Notes: generated by a model not told the origin, from the sequence alone. 64,000 bases of DNA from Pseudomonas sp. RSB 5.4 (GCF_037126175.1 NZ_CP146986.1:4960501-5024500), one strand, 5' to 3'. Numbered from the stretch's first letter, positions 7,852 through 18,581 are shown. Numbers and translations are program-made.

Positions 7852-9672
7852 GTGATCGAAAATCTACGTAACATCGCCATCATTGCCCACGTTGACCATG
7901 GTAAGACCACCCTGGTAGACAAACTCCTGCGTCAATCCGGCACCCTGGAGCGCAACGAGCTCAACGACGAGCGCGTGATGGACTCCAACGACCAGGAAAA
8001 AGAGCGCGGTATTACCATTCTGGCGAAAAACACCGCCATCAACTGGAACGGCTACCACATCAACATCGTGGACACCCCGGGCCACGCCGACTTCGGCGGC
8101 GAAGTAGAACGCGTAATGTCGATGGTCGACTCCGTTCTGCTGCTGGTTGACGCTCAAGACGGCCCTATGCCGCAAACCCGTTTCGTGACCAAGAAGGCCT
8201 TCGAAGCCGGCCTGCGTCCAATCGTGGTCATCAACAAGGTTGACCGTCCAGGCGCGCGTCCGGACTGGGTTCTGGACCAGATCTTCGACCTGTTCGACAA
8301 CCTCGGTGCTACCGAAGAACAACTGGACTTCCAGGTTGTTTACGCTTCGGCCCTGAACGGCATCGCCGGTCTGGATCACACCGCCATGGCGGAAGACATG
8401 ACCCCGCTGTACCAAGCGGTAGTCGATCACGTTCCGCCTCCGGCCGTTGACCGTGACGGTCCGTTCCAGATGCAGATCTCCGCTCTGGACTACAACAGCT
8501 TCCTGGGTGTTATCGGTGTTGGCCGTATCGCTCGTGGTCGCGTCAAGCCGAACACCCCGGTTGTCGCTATCAGCGCCGACGGCAAGCGCCGCAACGGTCG
8601 TATCCTGAAGCTGATGGGTCACCACGGTCTGCACCGCATTGACGTTGAAGAAGCGGCGGCCGGCGACATCGTCTGCATCAGCGGCTTCGACGAGCTGTTC
8701 ATCTCCGACACCCTGTGCGATATCAACACCGTCGAGGCGATGAAGCCGCTGACCGTTGACGAGCCAACCGTTTCCATGACCTTCCAGGTAAACGACTCGC
8801 CATTCTGCGGTAAAGAAGGCAAGTTCGTGACCTCCCGTAACATCAAGGATCGTCTGGACAAAGAGCTGCTGTACAACGTTGCACTGCGCGTTGAAGAAGG
8901 CGACTCGGCTGACAAGTTCAAGGTTTCCGGCCGTGGTGAGCTGCACCTCTCGGTACTGATCGAAACCATGCGTCGCGAAGGCTTCGAGCTGGCTCTGGGC
9001 CGTCCTGAAGTGATCATCCGTGAAGTTGACGGCGTGAAGCAGGAACCGTTCGAAAACGTCACCATCGACATCCCTGAAGAATCGCAGGGCAAGGTCATGG
9101 AAGAGATGGGTCTGCGTAAGGGCGACCTGAGCAACATGGTGCCGGATGGCAAGGGCCGTGTTCGTCTGGAATACAACATCCCTGCTCGCGGTCTGATCGG
9201 TTTCCGTAACCAGTTCCTGACCCTGACCAACGGTGCTGGCATCCTGACCTCGATCTTCGACCGTTACGCGCCAGTGAAGTCGGGCCACATGTCCGGCCGT
9301 CAGAACGGCGTTCTGGTTTCGGTTGAAACCGGCAAGGCACTGACCTACTCGCTGGAAACCCTGCAGGCTCGTGGCAAGCTGTTCGTAGAACACGGCCAGG
9401 AGATCTACAACGGTCAGATCGTTGGTCAGAACAGCCGCGACAACGACCTGGGTGTGAACCCAACCAAAGGCAAGAAGCTCGACAACATGCGTGCTTCGGG
9501 TAAAGACGAAACCATCGCTCTGGTACCACCTGTTCGCTTCACTCTGGAACAGGCTCTGGAATACATCCAGGAAGACGAGCTGTGCGAAGTCACGCCTAAG
9601 TCCATCCGTCTTCGCAAGAAGATCCTGGACGAAAGCGAGCGTACCCGCGCTGCCAAGAAAGCCAAGGCGTAA
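7852..9672 (+). CDS. typA: Ribosome-associated GTPase TypA/BipA
   Basis: A translational GTPase of the EF-G/LepA family that helps 50S assembly and stress adaptation. The GTG start gives [20 protein letters not shown] with the G1 P-loop at about 12-20. G2-G4 elements follow ([17 protein letters not shown]). EF-Tu-like beta domain, EF-G III/V-like domains and the BipA-specific C-terminal domain fill out 606 residues, the normal length. Codon use is strongly biased as in highly expressed genes. It stands alone between thiI and a strong terminator. Confidence 0.97.
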   Translation: MIENLRNIAIIAHVDHGKTTLVDKLLRQSGTLERNELNDERVMDSNDQEKERGITILAKNTAINWNGYHINIVDTPGHADFGGEVERVMSMVDSVLLLVDAQDGPMPQTRFVTKKAFEAGLRPIVVINKVDRPGARPDWVLDQIFDLFDNLGATEEQLDFQVVYASALNGIAGLDHTAMAEDMTPLYQAVVDHVPPPAVDRDGPFQMQISALDYNSFLGVIGVGRIARGRVKPNTPVVAISADGKRRNGRILKLMGHHGLHRIDVEEAAAGDIVCISGFDELFISDTLCDINTVEAMKPLTVDEPTVSMTFQVNDSPFCGKEGKFVTSRNIKDRLDKELLYNVALRVEEGDSADKFKVSGRGELHLSVLIETMRREGFELALGRPEVIIREVDGVKQEPFENVTIDIPEESQGKVMEEMGLRKGDLSNMVPDGKGRVRLEYNIPARGLIGFRNQFLTLTNGAGILTSIFDRYAPVKSGHMSGRQNGVLVSVETGKALTYSLETLQARGKLFVEHGQEIYNGQIVGQNSRDNDLGVNPTKGKKLDNMRASGKDETIALVPPVRFTLEQALEYIQEDELCEVTPKSIRLRKKILDESERTRAAKKAKA

Positions 9673-9692
9673 TTTAGCCCGAGCTTGAAAAA

Positions 9693-9724
9693 ACGCCCCC
9701 GGTCGCGAGACCGGGGGCGTTTTT
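9693..9724 (+). terminator. typA terminator
   Basis: A perfect 12-bp stem, ACGCCCCCGGTC (9693-9704) with GACCGGGGGCGT (9709-9720) and loop GCGA, is followed by a T run. It lies 20 bp past the typA stop. Confidence 0.95.
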
Positions 9725-9772
9725 GTTTGTCCGGGATTTAACCGAGACGGGTGCGGTGTTTGTGCTGGCTTC

Positions 9773-9863
9773 TTCGCGAGCAAGCCCGCTCCCACAGCAG
9801 ATCTCGGTGAACACAAATCTTGTGTACGCCATAGTTCCCTGTGGGAGCGGGCTTGCTCGCGAA
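9773..9863. repeat. REP pair in outward order
   Basis: An inverted REP (9773-9795) comes first and a forward REP (9841-9863) second, spaced by 45 bp. This is the opposite order to the common facing pairs. It lies in the gap between the convergent typA and cysteine-cluster genes. Confidence 0.85.
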
Positions 9864-9898
9864 GGCGGCCTGACAGGCGCCGAAAATTTCAGGAACGA

Positions 9899-10336
9899 TC
9901 AGAACTTCTCGATCGACCGCGAGTTCTGCACTCGCTCCACTTCTTTGGGCTTGTACGCGCAATACCCCGGCCGCGGGCCGATTTTCGGGTGGTTGCGGCA
10001 GGTGTCCGGGCGCTTGTCATAAATGGTGCACAAGCGCGATTTACGATCCAGGTAGTAGCAATCGTTGTTGCTCATGCGCTGCAGGGTGAAGATCCCCGAC
10101 TTCTGGTTGAAGCGCTCGACCAGCCCTTCCTTTTGCAGGCGCTTGGCGATGTTCTTCGGCGGATCGCCCAGCTCGAACTCGTCGACCACGCCGATGCGCA
10201 CCAGATCCTTGATCTTGACCTCGACCGGCAGCGTGCAGCAGCTGGAGATACAAGAGCCACACATCGGGGCCGAATATTTGGCCCACGTATCGAGACGATC
10301 GATCTCGGCGGCGGCAATCAGGTTGGGCTTCATCAT
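9899..10336 (-). CDS. YkgJ-family cysteine cluster protein
   Basis: A small cytosolic protein of 145 residues with the CxxC-x3-CC cluster (MCGSCISSCC, about residues 25-34) and further Cys in NDCYYLD, RLCTIYDKRPDTCRNHP and YCAYKP. This matches the UPF0153/YkgJ zinc- or iron-binding family, whose biochemical role is not settled. It begins at the doubled Met (MMKPNL). It is convergent with typA and divergent from glgP. Confidence 0.85.
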   Translation of the reverse strand: MMKPNLIAAAEIDRLDTWAKYSAPMCGSCISSCCTLPVEVKIKDLVRIGVVDEFELGDPPKNIAKRLQKEGLVERFNQKSGIFTLQRMSNNDCYYLDRKSRLCTIYDKRPDTCRNHPKIGPRPGYCAYKPKEVERVQNSRSIEKF

Positions 10337-10596
10337 CGGGGGTTACCAGGCGTGTGTGCATCAGGGCGCGCGATCATACCGGGACTGGTGGATTTTTGAA
10401 CAACCTTTCGCCAGATTTTTTCATCGCCCGCCAAAGTTGGCGCTTAACCCGGCACGGGCCATGCATCGATCCGCGTGCTCGCCAAGGTTATGCCGGGCGA
10501 TCTCACACTCTCAAGAAAAACTGCCGAACCAGAGCCGTCAGCGTCGGTCAGACCGTCTAGGCTCAGACAATTCCCCGCTCGCTCGAGGTCCTATCG

Positions 10597-13047
10597 ATGA
10601 CTCAAGAACCACTAGTTCGCGAAGCAGAGGTGGCCGCATTCCGCGATGCCGTCCTGACCAAGCTCACCTATGCAGTGGGCAAAGACCCGGATCACGCCTT
10701 CGACCATGACTGGTTCGAAGCCATTGCCCTGGCGGCGCGCGACCACATGGTCGAGCACTGGATGGACCACACCCGGCAGATCTACCGCAAAGGCCAGAAG
10801 CGGGTGTATTACCTCTCGCTGGAATTTCTCATCGGTCGTTTGCTCTACGACAGCCTGAGCAACCTCGGCCTGCTCGACGTCGCCCGTGAAGCACTGACTG
10901 AACTGGGTGTCGATCTGGAACGGATTCGCCTGCTGGAACCCGACGCGGCACTCGGCAACGGTGGCCTCGGACGTCTGGCGGCGTGCTTCATGGAAAGCAT
11001 GTCGACCCTCGGTATCGCCGGGCACGGCTACGGCATTCGCTACGAACACGGTCTGTTCCGTCAGGCCATCGTCGATGGCTGGCAGCAGGAACAGACCGAG
11101 CACTGGCTGGATTTCGGCAACCCGTGGGAGTTCGAACGTCCGGAAGTGGTGTACTCGATCGGCTTCGGCGGCAGCGTCGAAACCGTGACCGATGCCAGCG
11201 GCAAGACCAAACAGGTCTGGTCGCCTGCGGAAACCGTGCGGGCGATTGCCTATGACACGCCAGTGGTCGGCTGGCGCGGGGCGAGCGTCAACACCCTGCG
11301 CCTGTGGCGTGCCCGGGCCATGGAAGATCTGCACCTGGAGCGCTTCAACGCCGGTGACCACTTGGGCGCCGTCGCCGAAGTCGCGCGGGCTGAAAGCATT
11401 TCCCGGGTTCTCTATCCGGCCGACAGCACCGAAGCCGGGCAAGAGCTGCGTCTGCGTCAGGAGTATTTCTTCGTCGCCGCTTCGCTGCAGGATTTGCTGC
11501 GCCGCCATCGCAACATGCACACCTCGGTGCTGACCCTGGGCGATCACGCGGCGATCCAGCTCAACGACACCCACCCTTCGATTGCCGTCGCCGAATTGAT
11601 GCGCCAACTGGTCGACGTCTACGACGTGGCCTGGGATGCGGCGTGGCAAGTCACCGTCGACACCCTGTCGTACACCAACCACACGCTGCTGCCGGAGGCG
11701 CTGGAAACCTGGCCGGTGGGCCTGATGGAGCGCATGCTGCCGCGGCACATGCAGATCATTTATCTGATCAACGCCCAGCACATCGACTCGCTGCGGGCCA
11801 AAGGCATTCACGATTTCGACGTGCTGCGCGCGGTTTCCCTGATCGAGGAAGACAACGGTCGCCGTGTGCGCATGGGCAACCTCGCGTTCCTCGGTTCGCA
11901 TAGCGTCAACGGCGTGTCCGGGCTGCACACGCAGTTGATGCGCAAGACCGTGTTCGCTGAACTGCACAAGCTCTACCCGGAGCGGATCAACAACAAAACC
12001 AACGGCATCACCTTCCGCCGCTGGCTGTTCCAGGCCAACTCCGAGCTGACCTCGATGCTGGTCGACTCCCTCGGCCCGGAGGTGCTGGATAACCCGGAAG
12101 AACGCTTGCTCGACCTCGAACCGTTCGCCGAGAAACCCGCCTTCCGCAAAGCCTTCGCCGAGCAGCGCCTGCACAGCAAAAAGGCCCTGGCCTACCTGAT
12201 TCACGAGCGGCTGGGGATTGCGGTCAATCCGGCGGCGATGTTCGACGTGCAGGTCAAACGGATCCACGAATACAAGCGTCAGTTGCTCAACCTGATGCAC
12301 ACCGTGGCGCTGTATCAGGCGATCCGTGCCGAGCCGGAAACCGACTGGGTGCCACGGGTGAAAATCTTCGCCGGTAAAGCGGCGGCCAGTTATCACCAGG
12401 CCAAACTGATCATCAAACTGACCAACGATATCGCCCGGGTGGTGAACAACGACCCGACCGTACGCGGCTTGCTGAAAGTGGTGTTCCTGCCCAACTACAA
12501 CGTCAGCCTGGCGGAGAGCATCATTCCGGCGGCGGACTTGTCCGAGCAGATTTCCACGGCTGGTTTCGAGGCTTCGGGCACCAGTAACATGAAGTTCGGC
12601 CTCAACGGTGCACTGACCATCGGCACCCTCGACGGCGCCAACGTGGAAATGTGCGAGCGCATCGGCGCCGAGCACATGTTCATCTTCGGCCTCAGCGCGC
12701 AGCAGGTCGAAGCGCGTAAACAGAACCACGAGTTCAGCGCCGCACCGGACATCGCTGCGTCCCATCGTCTGAACGATGTGCTGCAGGCGATCCGCAGTGG
12801 TGTGTTCTCACCGGACGACACGTCGCGCTATACCGGGCTGATCGATTCGCTGGTGGACTACGACCGCTTCCTGGTCTGCGCCGACTTCGACTCGTACTGG
12901 GAAGCGCAGATGCGCGTCGATGCGCACTGGCACGATTCCAACAACTGGTGGCGTTCGGCAGTGCTCAACACGGCGCGCATGGGCTGGTTCTCCTCAGACC
13001 GGACGATTCGTGAATACGCCACCGATATCTGGAAAGCGCTGGAGTAA
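10597..13047 (+). CDS. glgP: Glycogen/maltodextrin phosphorylase
   Basis: It releases glucose-1-phosphate from alpha-1,4-glucans using phosphate and pyridoxal phosphate. The 816-residue length is that of bacterial GlgP. Near the N-terminus is LEFLIGRLLYDSLSNLGL, and the PLP-site region EASGTSNMKFGLNGALTIG carries the lysine that forms the Schiff base. It is not in an operon with other glg genes here. About 260 bp upstream shows no clear promoter to me. It may act on glycogen or on trehalose-linked glucan pools known in Pseudomonas. Confidence 0.95.
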   Translation: MTQEPLVREAEVAAFRDAVLTKLTYAVGKDPDHAFDHDWFEAIALAARDHMVEHWMDHTRQIYRKGQKRVYYLSLEFLIGRLLYDSLSNLGLLDVAREALTELGVDLERIRLLEPDAALGNGGLGRLAACFMESMSTLGIAGHGYGIRYEHGLFRQAIVDGWQQEQTEHWLDFGNPWEFERPEVVYSIGFGGSVETVTDASGKTKQVWSPAETVRAIAYDTPVVGWRGASVNTLRLWRARAMEDLHLERFNAGDHLGAVAEVARAESISRVLYPADSTEAGQELRLRQEYFFVAASLQDLLRRHRNMHTSVLTLGDHAAIQLNDTHPSIAVAELMRQLVDVYDVAWDAAWQVTVDTLSYTNHTLLPEALETWPVGLMERMLPRHMQIIYLINAQHIDSLRAKGIHDFDVLRAVSLIEEDNGRRVRMGNLAFLGSHSVNGVSGLHTQLMRKTVFAELHKLYPERINNKTNGITFRRWLFQANSELTSMLVDSLGPEVLDNPEERLLDLEPFAEKPAFRKAFAEQRLHSKKALAYLIHERLGIAVNPAAMFDVQVKRIHEYKRQLLNLMHTVALYQAIRAEPETDWVPRVKIFAGKAAASYHQAKLIIKLTNDIARVVNNDPTVRGLLKVVFLPNYNVSLAESIIPAADLSEQISTAGFEASGTSNMKFGLNGALTIGTLDGANVEMCERIGAEHMFIFGLSAQQVEARKQNHEFSAAPDIAASHRLNDVLQAIRSGVFSPDDTSRYTGLIDSLVDYDRFLVCADFDSYWEAQMRVDAHWHDSNNWWRSAVLNTARMGWFSSDRTIREYATDIWKALE

Positions 13048-13146
13048 TCTTTCGCAACAAATGTGCGCAAGGCCCAGCGTTTGTTGGGCCGGATCGATAT
13101 ACTGAGCGCCGGTTACCGAATGTGTCAGTTAGCACAAGACCCCCTT

Positions 13147-13233
13147 GTGGGAGCGGGCTTGCTCGCGAAGGCGTTGTATCAGTCAATTGGATATCGACTG
13201 ACACAACGCCTTCGCGAGCAAGCCCGCTCCCAC
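13147..13233. repeat. REP pair (REPIN), GTGGGAGCGGGC family
   Basis: Two perfect 23-bp REPs (13147-13169, inverted 13211-13233) face each other across 41 bp between glgP and the DUF2339 gene. The stem extends outward and inward (GGCGTTGT with ACAACGCC). Confidence 0.92.
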
Positions 13234-13303
13234 ATTGGATTTTGCCTAGACTGAAGCGACTGTCGGGATTGCCCCGCCTTGGGGCTGCTTAGGGATATCG
13301 ACC

Positions 13304-16300
13304 ATGCAATGGATGTTCATGTTGATCGGGCTATTGCTCGGCTGGCTGCTCGACGAGTCGTTCAGTGATGCACTGCTGGGTGCGCTGCTCGGACTGGCGA
13401 TCGGGCAAACGCTGCGCATCGCCCAGCTCGGCAGGCAGACTGCGGAGCAACAGCGCCAACTTGAACAGACGAAGGTGGCCTTGCAAGGCGTCGCGCAGCG
13501 CCTGTATCTGCTGGAAGGCTCTCTCTCTCACGCGGTGCCAGCGGCAAGCGCGGAACCGGTCAGCGAGCCTGCCATCGTCGCCGAACAAGCACCCGCCGAC
13601 GCGCCGGATCTGGTCTGGGAACTGCCACCCGAGCTCGAACCGATCTCTGCCGTTGCCAGCGAAACCAGTCAGCCGCTGCCGGCCGATGTCTGGCATCTGG
13701 ACGCCGTCACTGCCGAGCCATCGCCCCTCGCACAACCTGCCGAACCCCGTGGCCCGAACCTGATCGAGCGTGGCATCCGCGCTGCGCGCAACTGGCTGTT
13801 CGGCGGCAACACCGTGCTGCGGGTCGGTGTGGTGCTGCTGTTTTTCGGTCTGGCCTTCCTGCTGCGCTACGCCACCGAAGGCATGGTGGTGCCGATCGAA
13901 TTGCGTTACGCCAGCGTCGCGGCGGCGGCGTTGGCCCTGCTGGCGCTGGGCTGGTGGCTGCGCACACGCAACAACAGCTATGCGCTGATCCTGCAAGGCA
14001 CCGGGATTGCGGTGCTGTACCTGACGGTGTTTGCGGCGATGCGTCTGCATCCGCTGCTCGATCCGTCCGCCGCGCTGGGTCTGCTGGTGGCGGTCACGGT
14101 GTTCTCGGCGATCCTCGCCATCACTCAGGATGCTCTTGGACTGGCCGCCGCCGCTGCGCTTGGCGGTTTCGCCGCACCGATCCTGACCTCGACCGGGGAG
14201 GGCAACCATGTCGCGCTGTTCAGCTATTTCGCGCTGCTCAATGCCGGCATTCTCGCCATTGCGTGGTTCAAGGCCTGGCGCCTGCTCAACCTGATCGGGT
14301 TCGTCGGCACCTTCGGTATCGGCTTCGCTTGGGGCCTGCGTTCCTATGCGCCCGAGTTGCTGTGGAGCACCGAGCCGTTCCTGATTCTGTTCTTCCTGAT
14401 GTATCTGGCCATCGGCCTGCTGTTCGCCCGGCGCAAGTTGCTCGACATGCCCGATGCGCCGGCGGACGGTGATCGCGAGGCGCTGCTGCACTGGTCGGCG
14501 CGCAAAGGCGACTACGTCGACGGCACGATGCTGTTCGGCCCGCCGATCGTTGGCTTCGGCTTGCAGTTTGCGCTGGTGCAGCACCTGGAGTTCGCCGCCG
14601 CGTTCAGCGCACTCGCACTGGGCGTGATCTACATGGGTCTGGCCCGGTTACTGATGAGTGGTCGCGCCTTGTTGCTGGGTGAAACCTGTCTGGCGCTGGG
14701 GGTGATTTTCGCCAGTCTGGCGATCCCGCTGGGCCTCGATGCGCGCTGGACTTCGGCGGCGTGGGCAGTGGAGGGCGCGGGGATATTCTGGCTCGGCCTG
14801 CGTCAGCAGCGGCCGTTCGCCCGGGCGTTTGCCCTGCTGCTGCAACTGGGTTCGGCGCTGGCCTTTCTCAGTCAGTTGCGGGTTGGCGAAAGCAGCCTGC
14901 TCGACGGCGCACCGCTGGGGGCATTGATGCTCGGCATCGCGCTGCTGTTCAGTTTCTATCAATTGCGCAAAGCCACGCCGGAACAGGCTTCTCCATGGGA
15001 GCGCCAGGGTTTGCCGGTGCTGGCGGCGCTGGGCCTGACCTTCCTGTACCTGCTGGCGCCGCTGTTTTTCTTTGTTCAGGCGACAGCGATCAGTTGGGCC
15101 TTGGCCGGATTGGTGACCTTGTTTGTCGGCCTGCGCCTGCAATCGCGCACGTTCCTGTTCACCGCGTTCGCCGTGCAGTTGCTCGGCGGCGCGCTGTTCC
15201 TGTTGCGCCTGCAAGGCGCGGGCGAGGATTCGGCGGCCGTGTTCAGTGCCGGTTGGAGCGGTTTGCTCAGCGCATCGCTGATCGGTCTGGCGTTGATCGG
15301 CGGCATGTTGCTGGCGGCGCGCGACGAGATGGTGCGCGGCGATGTGCGGCTGCTGCGCGGGTTGTCGGTGGTGTTGCTGGCGGGGTTGGTGCTGATCAAT
15401 CTGGCAGTGCTGTTCGTGCTGCCGTGGCAGACTGCAAGCGCGGTGTGGGCGGCGAGCGGTCTGTTGATCATCTGGCTCAGCCTGTACCTCAAACAGCGCG
15501 TGAGTTTTGTCTTTGGGCTGTTGTTGCAGTTGATCGGCGGCGCGGCATTCTTGTTGGCCGGCCCCGCGTTGCTCGGGCCGCTGTCCAGCGAAGGTCTGCG
15601 GCCGTTGGCCCATGGCGGCTTCTGGACGCCGCTGGTGCTGGGGTTGGCCGCGCTGGTCGGTGCCTGGCGCCTGCAATTGGGCAATCACGCCTCGGCCTTC
15701 GATGCGCTGAGTTTGCAACGCCTGTCCGAAGTGCTGCTGGTGTGGGGCGCCGGTTGGTGGGTGTTGGCGTGGGTCAGTGAGGTGCTGCGTTTTGCGCCGC
15801 TGAATCTGCAGGCGACGCTGTTACTGCTGGTCGCTGCGCTGAGTGTGGCGCTGTGGACGCTGTTGTCGCTGCGTCTGAAATGGCCGGCGCTGGGCCTGCT
15901 TTGCACCTTGCTGATTCCGGCGGCGGGGCTGGTGTTGCTGGCGGCGTGGCATGCGCGTTATCACCCAGCGGCGAATTTCGGTTGGCTGGCGTGGGTATTG
16001 GTGTTCGCCGTGCATTTCTTCAGCCTGCGGCGTCTGGCACCGATGCTGCCGGCACGAGCCTTGAGCACTGCGCATGTACTGGGTTGCTGGCTGCTGATCG
16101 GCGTACTGGCGCTGGAGCTGCGCTACGGCTTACTGCTGTTGTCCGAGCAATACAACGCCTGGCGCTGGCTGGGCTGGGCGATCCTGCCGAGCCTGTATCT
16201 GCTGTTGGCGGCGGCTCCGCGCAACTGGCCGTGGCCGGTGGCAGCGTTCCCTCGTGAATATCGTTTGTACGCTGCTGCGCCGCTGGCAGTGCTGATGCTG

Positions 16301-16891
16301 GCGTGGTTCTGGCTGGCCAACGGTGTCAGCGACGGCAACGCCGAGCCGCTGCCGTATGTGCCGCTGCTCAACCCGCTGGAATTGGGCCTGCTGTTCGCTT
16401 TGTTCGGGGTTTACGTGTGGTCGCGTCATGCGGTGACGCAGTTTGCCCTGCGCAAGGATTACGCCGAGTACGCCACGCAACTGGTCGCCGGGGTTTCGCT
16501 GTTCGCCTTCTGTACCGCGCTGGTGACCCGCGCCGCACACCATTGGGCGGGGATTCCGTTCGAGCTGGATCTGCTGCTCGAATCGATGCTGGTGCAGGCC
16601 GGGTTGTCCATCGTCTGGACCCTGATGGCGCTGGGTCTGATGATCGGCGGCCATCTGCGCCATCGTCGCGAAGTGTGGCTGATCGGCGCGGCGCTGATTG
16701 CGCTGGTGGTGGCCAAACTGATTTTTGTCGAATTGAGCAACCGTGGCGGCCTCGCCCGGATCGTCTCGTTTATCGGTGTCGGTGTGTTGCTGCTGGTGGT
16801 GGGCTACTTTGCACCGCTGCCACCGAAACGCGCCGAAGCCGAACCGGCGGCGGACAAACCCGTCCCGGACACCGAAGGAGTTTCATCTTGA
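13304..16891 (+). CDS. Very large polytopic DUF2339 membrane protein
   Basis: A 1195-residue inner-membrane protein with a cytosolic, Glu/Pro/Ala-rich stretch from about 60 to 150 after a first hydrophobic hairpin, then hydrophobic segments in almost continuous succession to about residue 1170. The phrase RAARNWLFGGNTVLRVGVVLLFFGLAFLLRY near 155-185 is typical of DUF2339. No enzyme motif is recognisable. The stop overlaps the next start by 3-4 bases (TTGA), so it is coupled to the DUF3999 gene. Family function is unknown; a role in envelope or polymer transport is only a guess from the topology. Confidence 0.85.
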   Translation: MQWMFMLIGLLLGWLLDESFSDALLGALLGLAIGQTLRIAQLGRQTAEQQRQLEQTKVALQGVAQRLYLLEGSLSHAVPAASAEPVSEPAIVAEQAPADAPDLVWELPPELEPISAVASETSQPLPADVWHLDAVTAEPSPLAQPAEPRGPNLIERGIRAARNWLFGGNTVLRVGVVLLFFGLAFLLRYATEGMVVPIELRYASVAAAALALLALGWWLRTRNNSYALILQGTGIAVLYLTVFAAMRLHPLLDPSAALGLLVAVTVFSAILAITQDALGLAAAAALGGFAAPILTSTGEGNHVALFSYFALLNAGILAIAWFKAWRLLNLIGFVGTFGIGFAWGLRSYAPELLWSTEPFLILFFLMYLAIGLLFARRKLLDMPDAPADGDREALLHWSARKGDYVDGTMLFGPPIVGFGLQFALVQHLEFAAAFSALALGVIYMGLARLLMSGRALLLGETCLALGVIFASLAIPLGLDARWTSAAWAVEGAGIFWLGLRQQRPFARAFALLLQLGSALAFLSQLRVGESSLLDGAPLGALMLGIALLFSFYQLRKATPEQASPWERQGLPVLAALGLTFLYLLAPLFFFVQATAISWALAGLVTLFVGLRLQSRTFLFTAFAVQLLGGALFLLRLQGAGEDSAAVFSAGWSGLLSASLIGLALIGGMLLAARDEMVRGDVRLLRGLSVVLLAGLVLINLAVLFVLPWQTASAVWAASGLLIIWLSLYLKQRVSFVFGLLLQLIGGAAFLLAGPALLGPLSSEGLRPLAHGGFWTPLVLGLAALVGAWRLQLGNHASAFDALSLQRLSEVLLVWGAGWWVLAWVSEVLRFAPLNLQATLLLLVAALSVALWTLLSLRLKWPALGLLCTLLIPAAGLVLLAAWHARYHPAANFGWLAWVLVFAVHFFSLRRLAPMLPARALSTAHVLGCWLLIGVLALELRYGLLLLSEQYNAWRWLGWAILPSLYLLLAAAPRNWPWPVAAFPREYRLYAAAPLAVLMLAWFWLANGVSDGNAEPLPYVPLLNPLELGLLFALFGVYVWSRHAVTQFALRKDYAEYATQLVAGVSLFAFCTALVTRAAHHWAGIPFELDLLLESMLVQAGLSIVWTLMALGLMIGGHLRHRREVWLIGAALIALVVAKLIFVELSNRGGLARIVSFIGVGVLLLVVGYFAPLPPKRAEAEPAADKPVPDTEGVSS

Positions 16892-18252
16892 GTCGCATGC
16901 TGAATCTGGGGTGGTTGGCGCTGGGTGTGGTGATGACTGCCGGCGCCCTGGAAAAACCGGCGGACTTCGCCACGCAGGTGCCGCTGGCGGTGAGTGGCAA
17001 CGGTCCGTGGTATCGCCTCGACCTGCCGTTGAGCGCGCAATTGCAGGCACGCCAGACCGATCTCAGCGACCTGCGCATATTCAACGCTGCCGGTGAACCG
17101 CAAGCCTACGCCCTGGCCCGCGAATCGGCGCAGACCCGCGACGACGGGCAGTTGCATGAGGTGAAGTGGTTCCCGCTGTACAACGCCGCCGATGCCAGTG
17201 AGCGTGCGCCGAACGTGCGTGTGCAATCGACCACCACTGGCACATTGGTAGAAGTGCAGCCGTCGACTCAACTGGAGGCCGGCGAAGAAGTGCTGCGTGG
17301 CTGGCTGCTCGATGCCAGTGCGATCAAGGCGCCGCTGCAGCAGCTGATTCTCGACTGGACCAGCGAGCGTGACGGCTTCCAGCGCTTCAGCATCGAGGCC
17401 AGTGATGACTTGCAGCATTGGCAGGCGTGGGGTGAGGGGCAGGTGGCACGGCTGACCTTTTCCGACGAGCGCATCGAACAGCATGAGGTCGCGCTGCCGG
17501 GGCAATCGGCGCGCTATCTGCGCCTGCTGTGGGAGGCGCCGACGTCGGCACCGATCCTGACTTCGGCACAATTGAAAAGCAGCGATCCCCGCAACGTGCC
17601 GCTGCCGTTGGTCTGGTCGCAAGCGCTGGCGGGCAGCAGCACCCAGTCCGGCGAGTACACCTGGCAGCTGCCGATGGGGCTGAATGTCGAGCGGGTGCAG
17701 GTCGAGCTGAAGCAACCGAACAGTCTGGCTCCGGTCACGCTTGCGGGCCGGCGCGAAAGCAGCCTGCCGTGGCAGACGTTGAGCAACGGTTTGCTGTATC
17801 GCCTGACCCAGAACGGTCAGGACGTGGTGCAGAACGAATTGCAGTTGTACGGGCAGACTGTGCAGCAATTGAAACTGAGCGTGGACGAGCGCGGCGGTGG
17901 TCTGGGCGAGCAGGCACCGAGCCTGAAATACGCGGTGCGGGCGACGCAGGTGATTTTCCTTGCGCGCGGTGAGGGGCCGTACAGTCTGGCGCTGGGCAAT
18001 CCGTCGGTGAAAACCGCGAACCTGCCGCTGAGCACGCTGATTCCGGATTTCAAAGCGGAAAAACTCGCGACGCTGGGCAAGGCAACGGTGCAGGGCGCAG
18101 TGGTTGTCACGCCGGCTGCGCCGGCAACCACAACGGCGGTGGCCGAGACCAACTGGAAGAAGATCGGCCTGTGGGCGGTGTTGCTGGTGAGCGTGGTGTT
18201 CCTTGGGGCGATGGCGGCGAGTCTGTTGCGCAAGCCACCGACCAATTCCTGA
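16888..18252 (+). CDS. DUF3999 membrane-anchored periplasmic protein
   Basis: A TTG start is chosen because GGAG sits 7 bases upstream and it overlaps the previous stop; an ATG 9 bases further in is the alternative. The 454 residues comprise an N-terminal signal peptide (about 1-20, VVMTAGALE), a large beta-rich periplasmic region with a discoidin-like stretch (near 140-220), an Ala/Thr-rich linker and one C-terminal membrane helix (GLWAVLLVSVVFLGAMAASLL) ending in a basic tail. This is the build of a DUF3999 protein. It is paired with DUF2339, so the two probably form one complex. Function unknown. Confidence 0.83.
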   Translation: MSRMLNLGWLALGVVMTAGALEKPADFATQVPLAVSGNGPWYRLDLPLSAQLQARQTDLSDLRIFNAAGEPQAYALARESAQTRDDGQLHEVKWFPLYNAADASERAPNVRVQSTTTGTLVEVQPSTQLEAGEEVLRGWLLDASAIKAPLQQLILDWTSERDGFQRFSIEASDDLQHWQAWGEGQVARLTFSDERIEQHEVALPGQSARYLRLLWEAPTSAPILTSAQLKSSDPRNVPLPLVWSQALAGSSTQSGEYTWQLPMGLNVERVQVELKQPNSLAPVTLAGRRESSLPWQTLSNGLLYRLTQNGQDVVQNELQLYGQTVQQLKLSVDERGGGLGEQAPSLKYAVRATQVIFLARGEGPYSLALGNPSVKTANLPLSTLIPDFKAEKLATLGKATVQGAVVVTPAAPATTTAVAETNWKKIGLWAVLLVSVVFLGAMAASLLRKPPTNS

Positions 18253-18274
18253 GCATGGCTGGCGCTGCGCGCCA

Positions 18275-18354
18275 TTCGCGAGCAAGCCCGCCCCCACATT
18301 GATCGCGTCCAGCAGGGCTACTCGGTCAACTGTGGGAGCGGGCTTGCTCGCGAA
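18275..18354. repeat. REP pair in outward order
   Basis: An inverted REP with one base change (18275-18297) is followed by a perfect forward REP (18332-18354) after 34 bp. The rest of this 329-bp gap (18355-18581) shows no gene; it should hold the fbp promoter, with a possible -10 TAAACT at about 18538. Confidence 0.85.
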
Positions 18355-18581
18355 GGCGGCCGATCGGCCAACAAGAATTTCAGATCGGTCGCGGATCCGC
18401 ATGCACCACCCGTCCCGTTTCGAACTACGCTGAATGCGGTGCCTGAACTCTCTCGACCCGTTCACGTCTGATGGAAGCAATTGCGCCCCAATGCACGTTA
18501 CCGGGCGTCATCGCTCGCTACGTTTTCAGACTCCCTGTAAACTGCGCGGGTTTTTAGCCCCCCATTCCACCGGAGCCGTCC

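Noticed and set aside
7864..9816. Long open frame opposite typA (650 codons)
   Set aside because: It is antisense to a highly expressed, codon-biased gene; such frames arise from high-GC codon use. The product has no recognisable domain.
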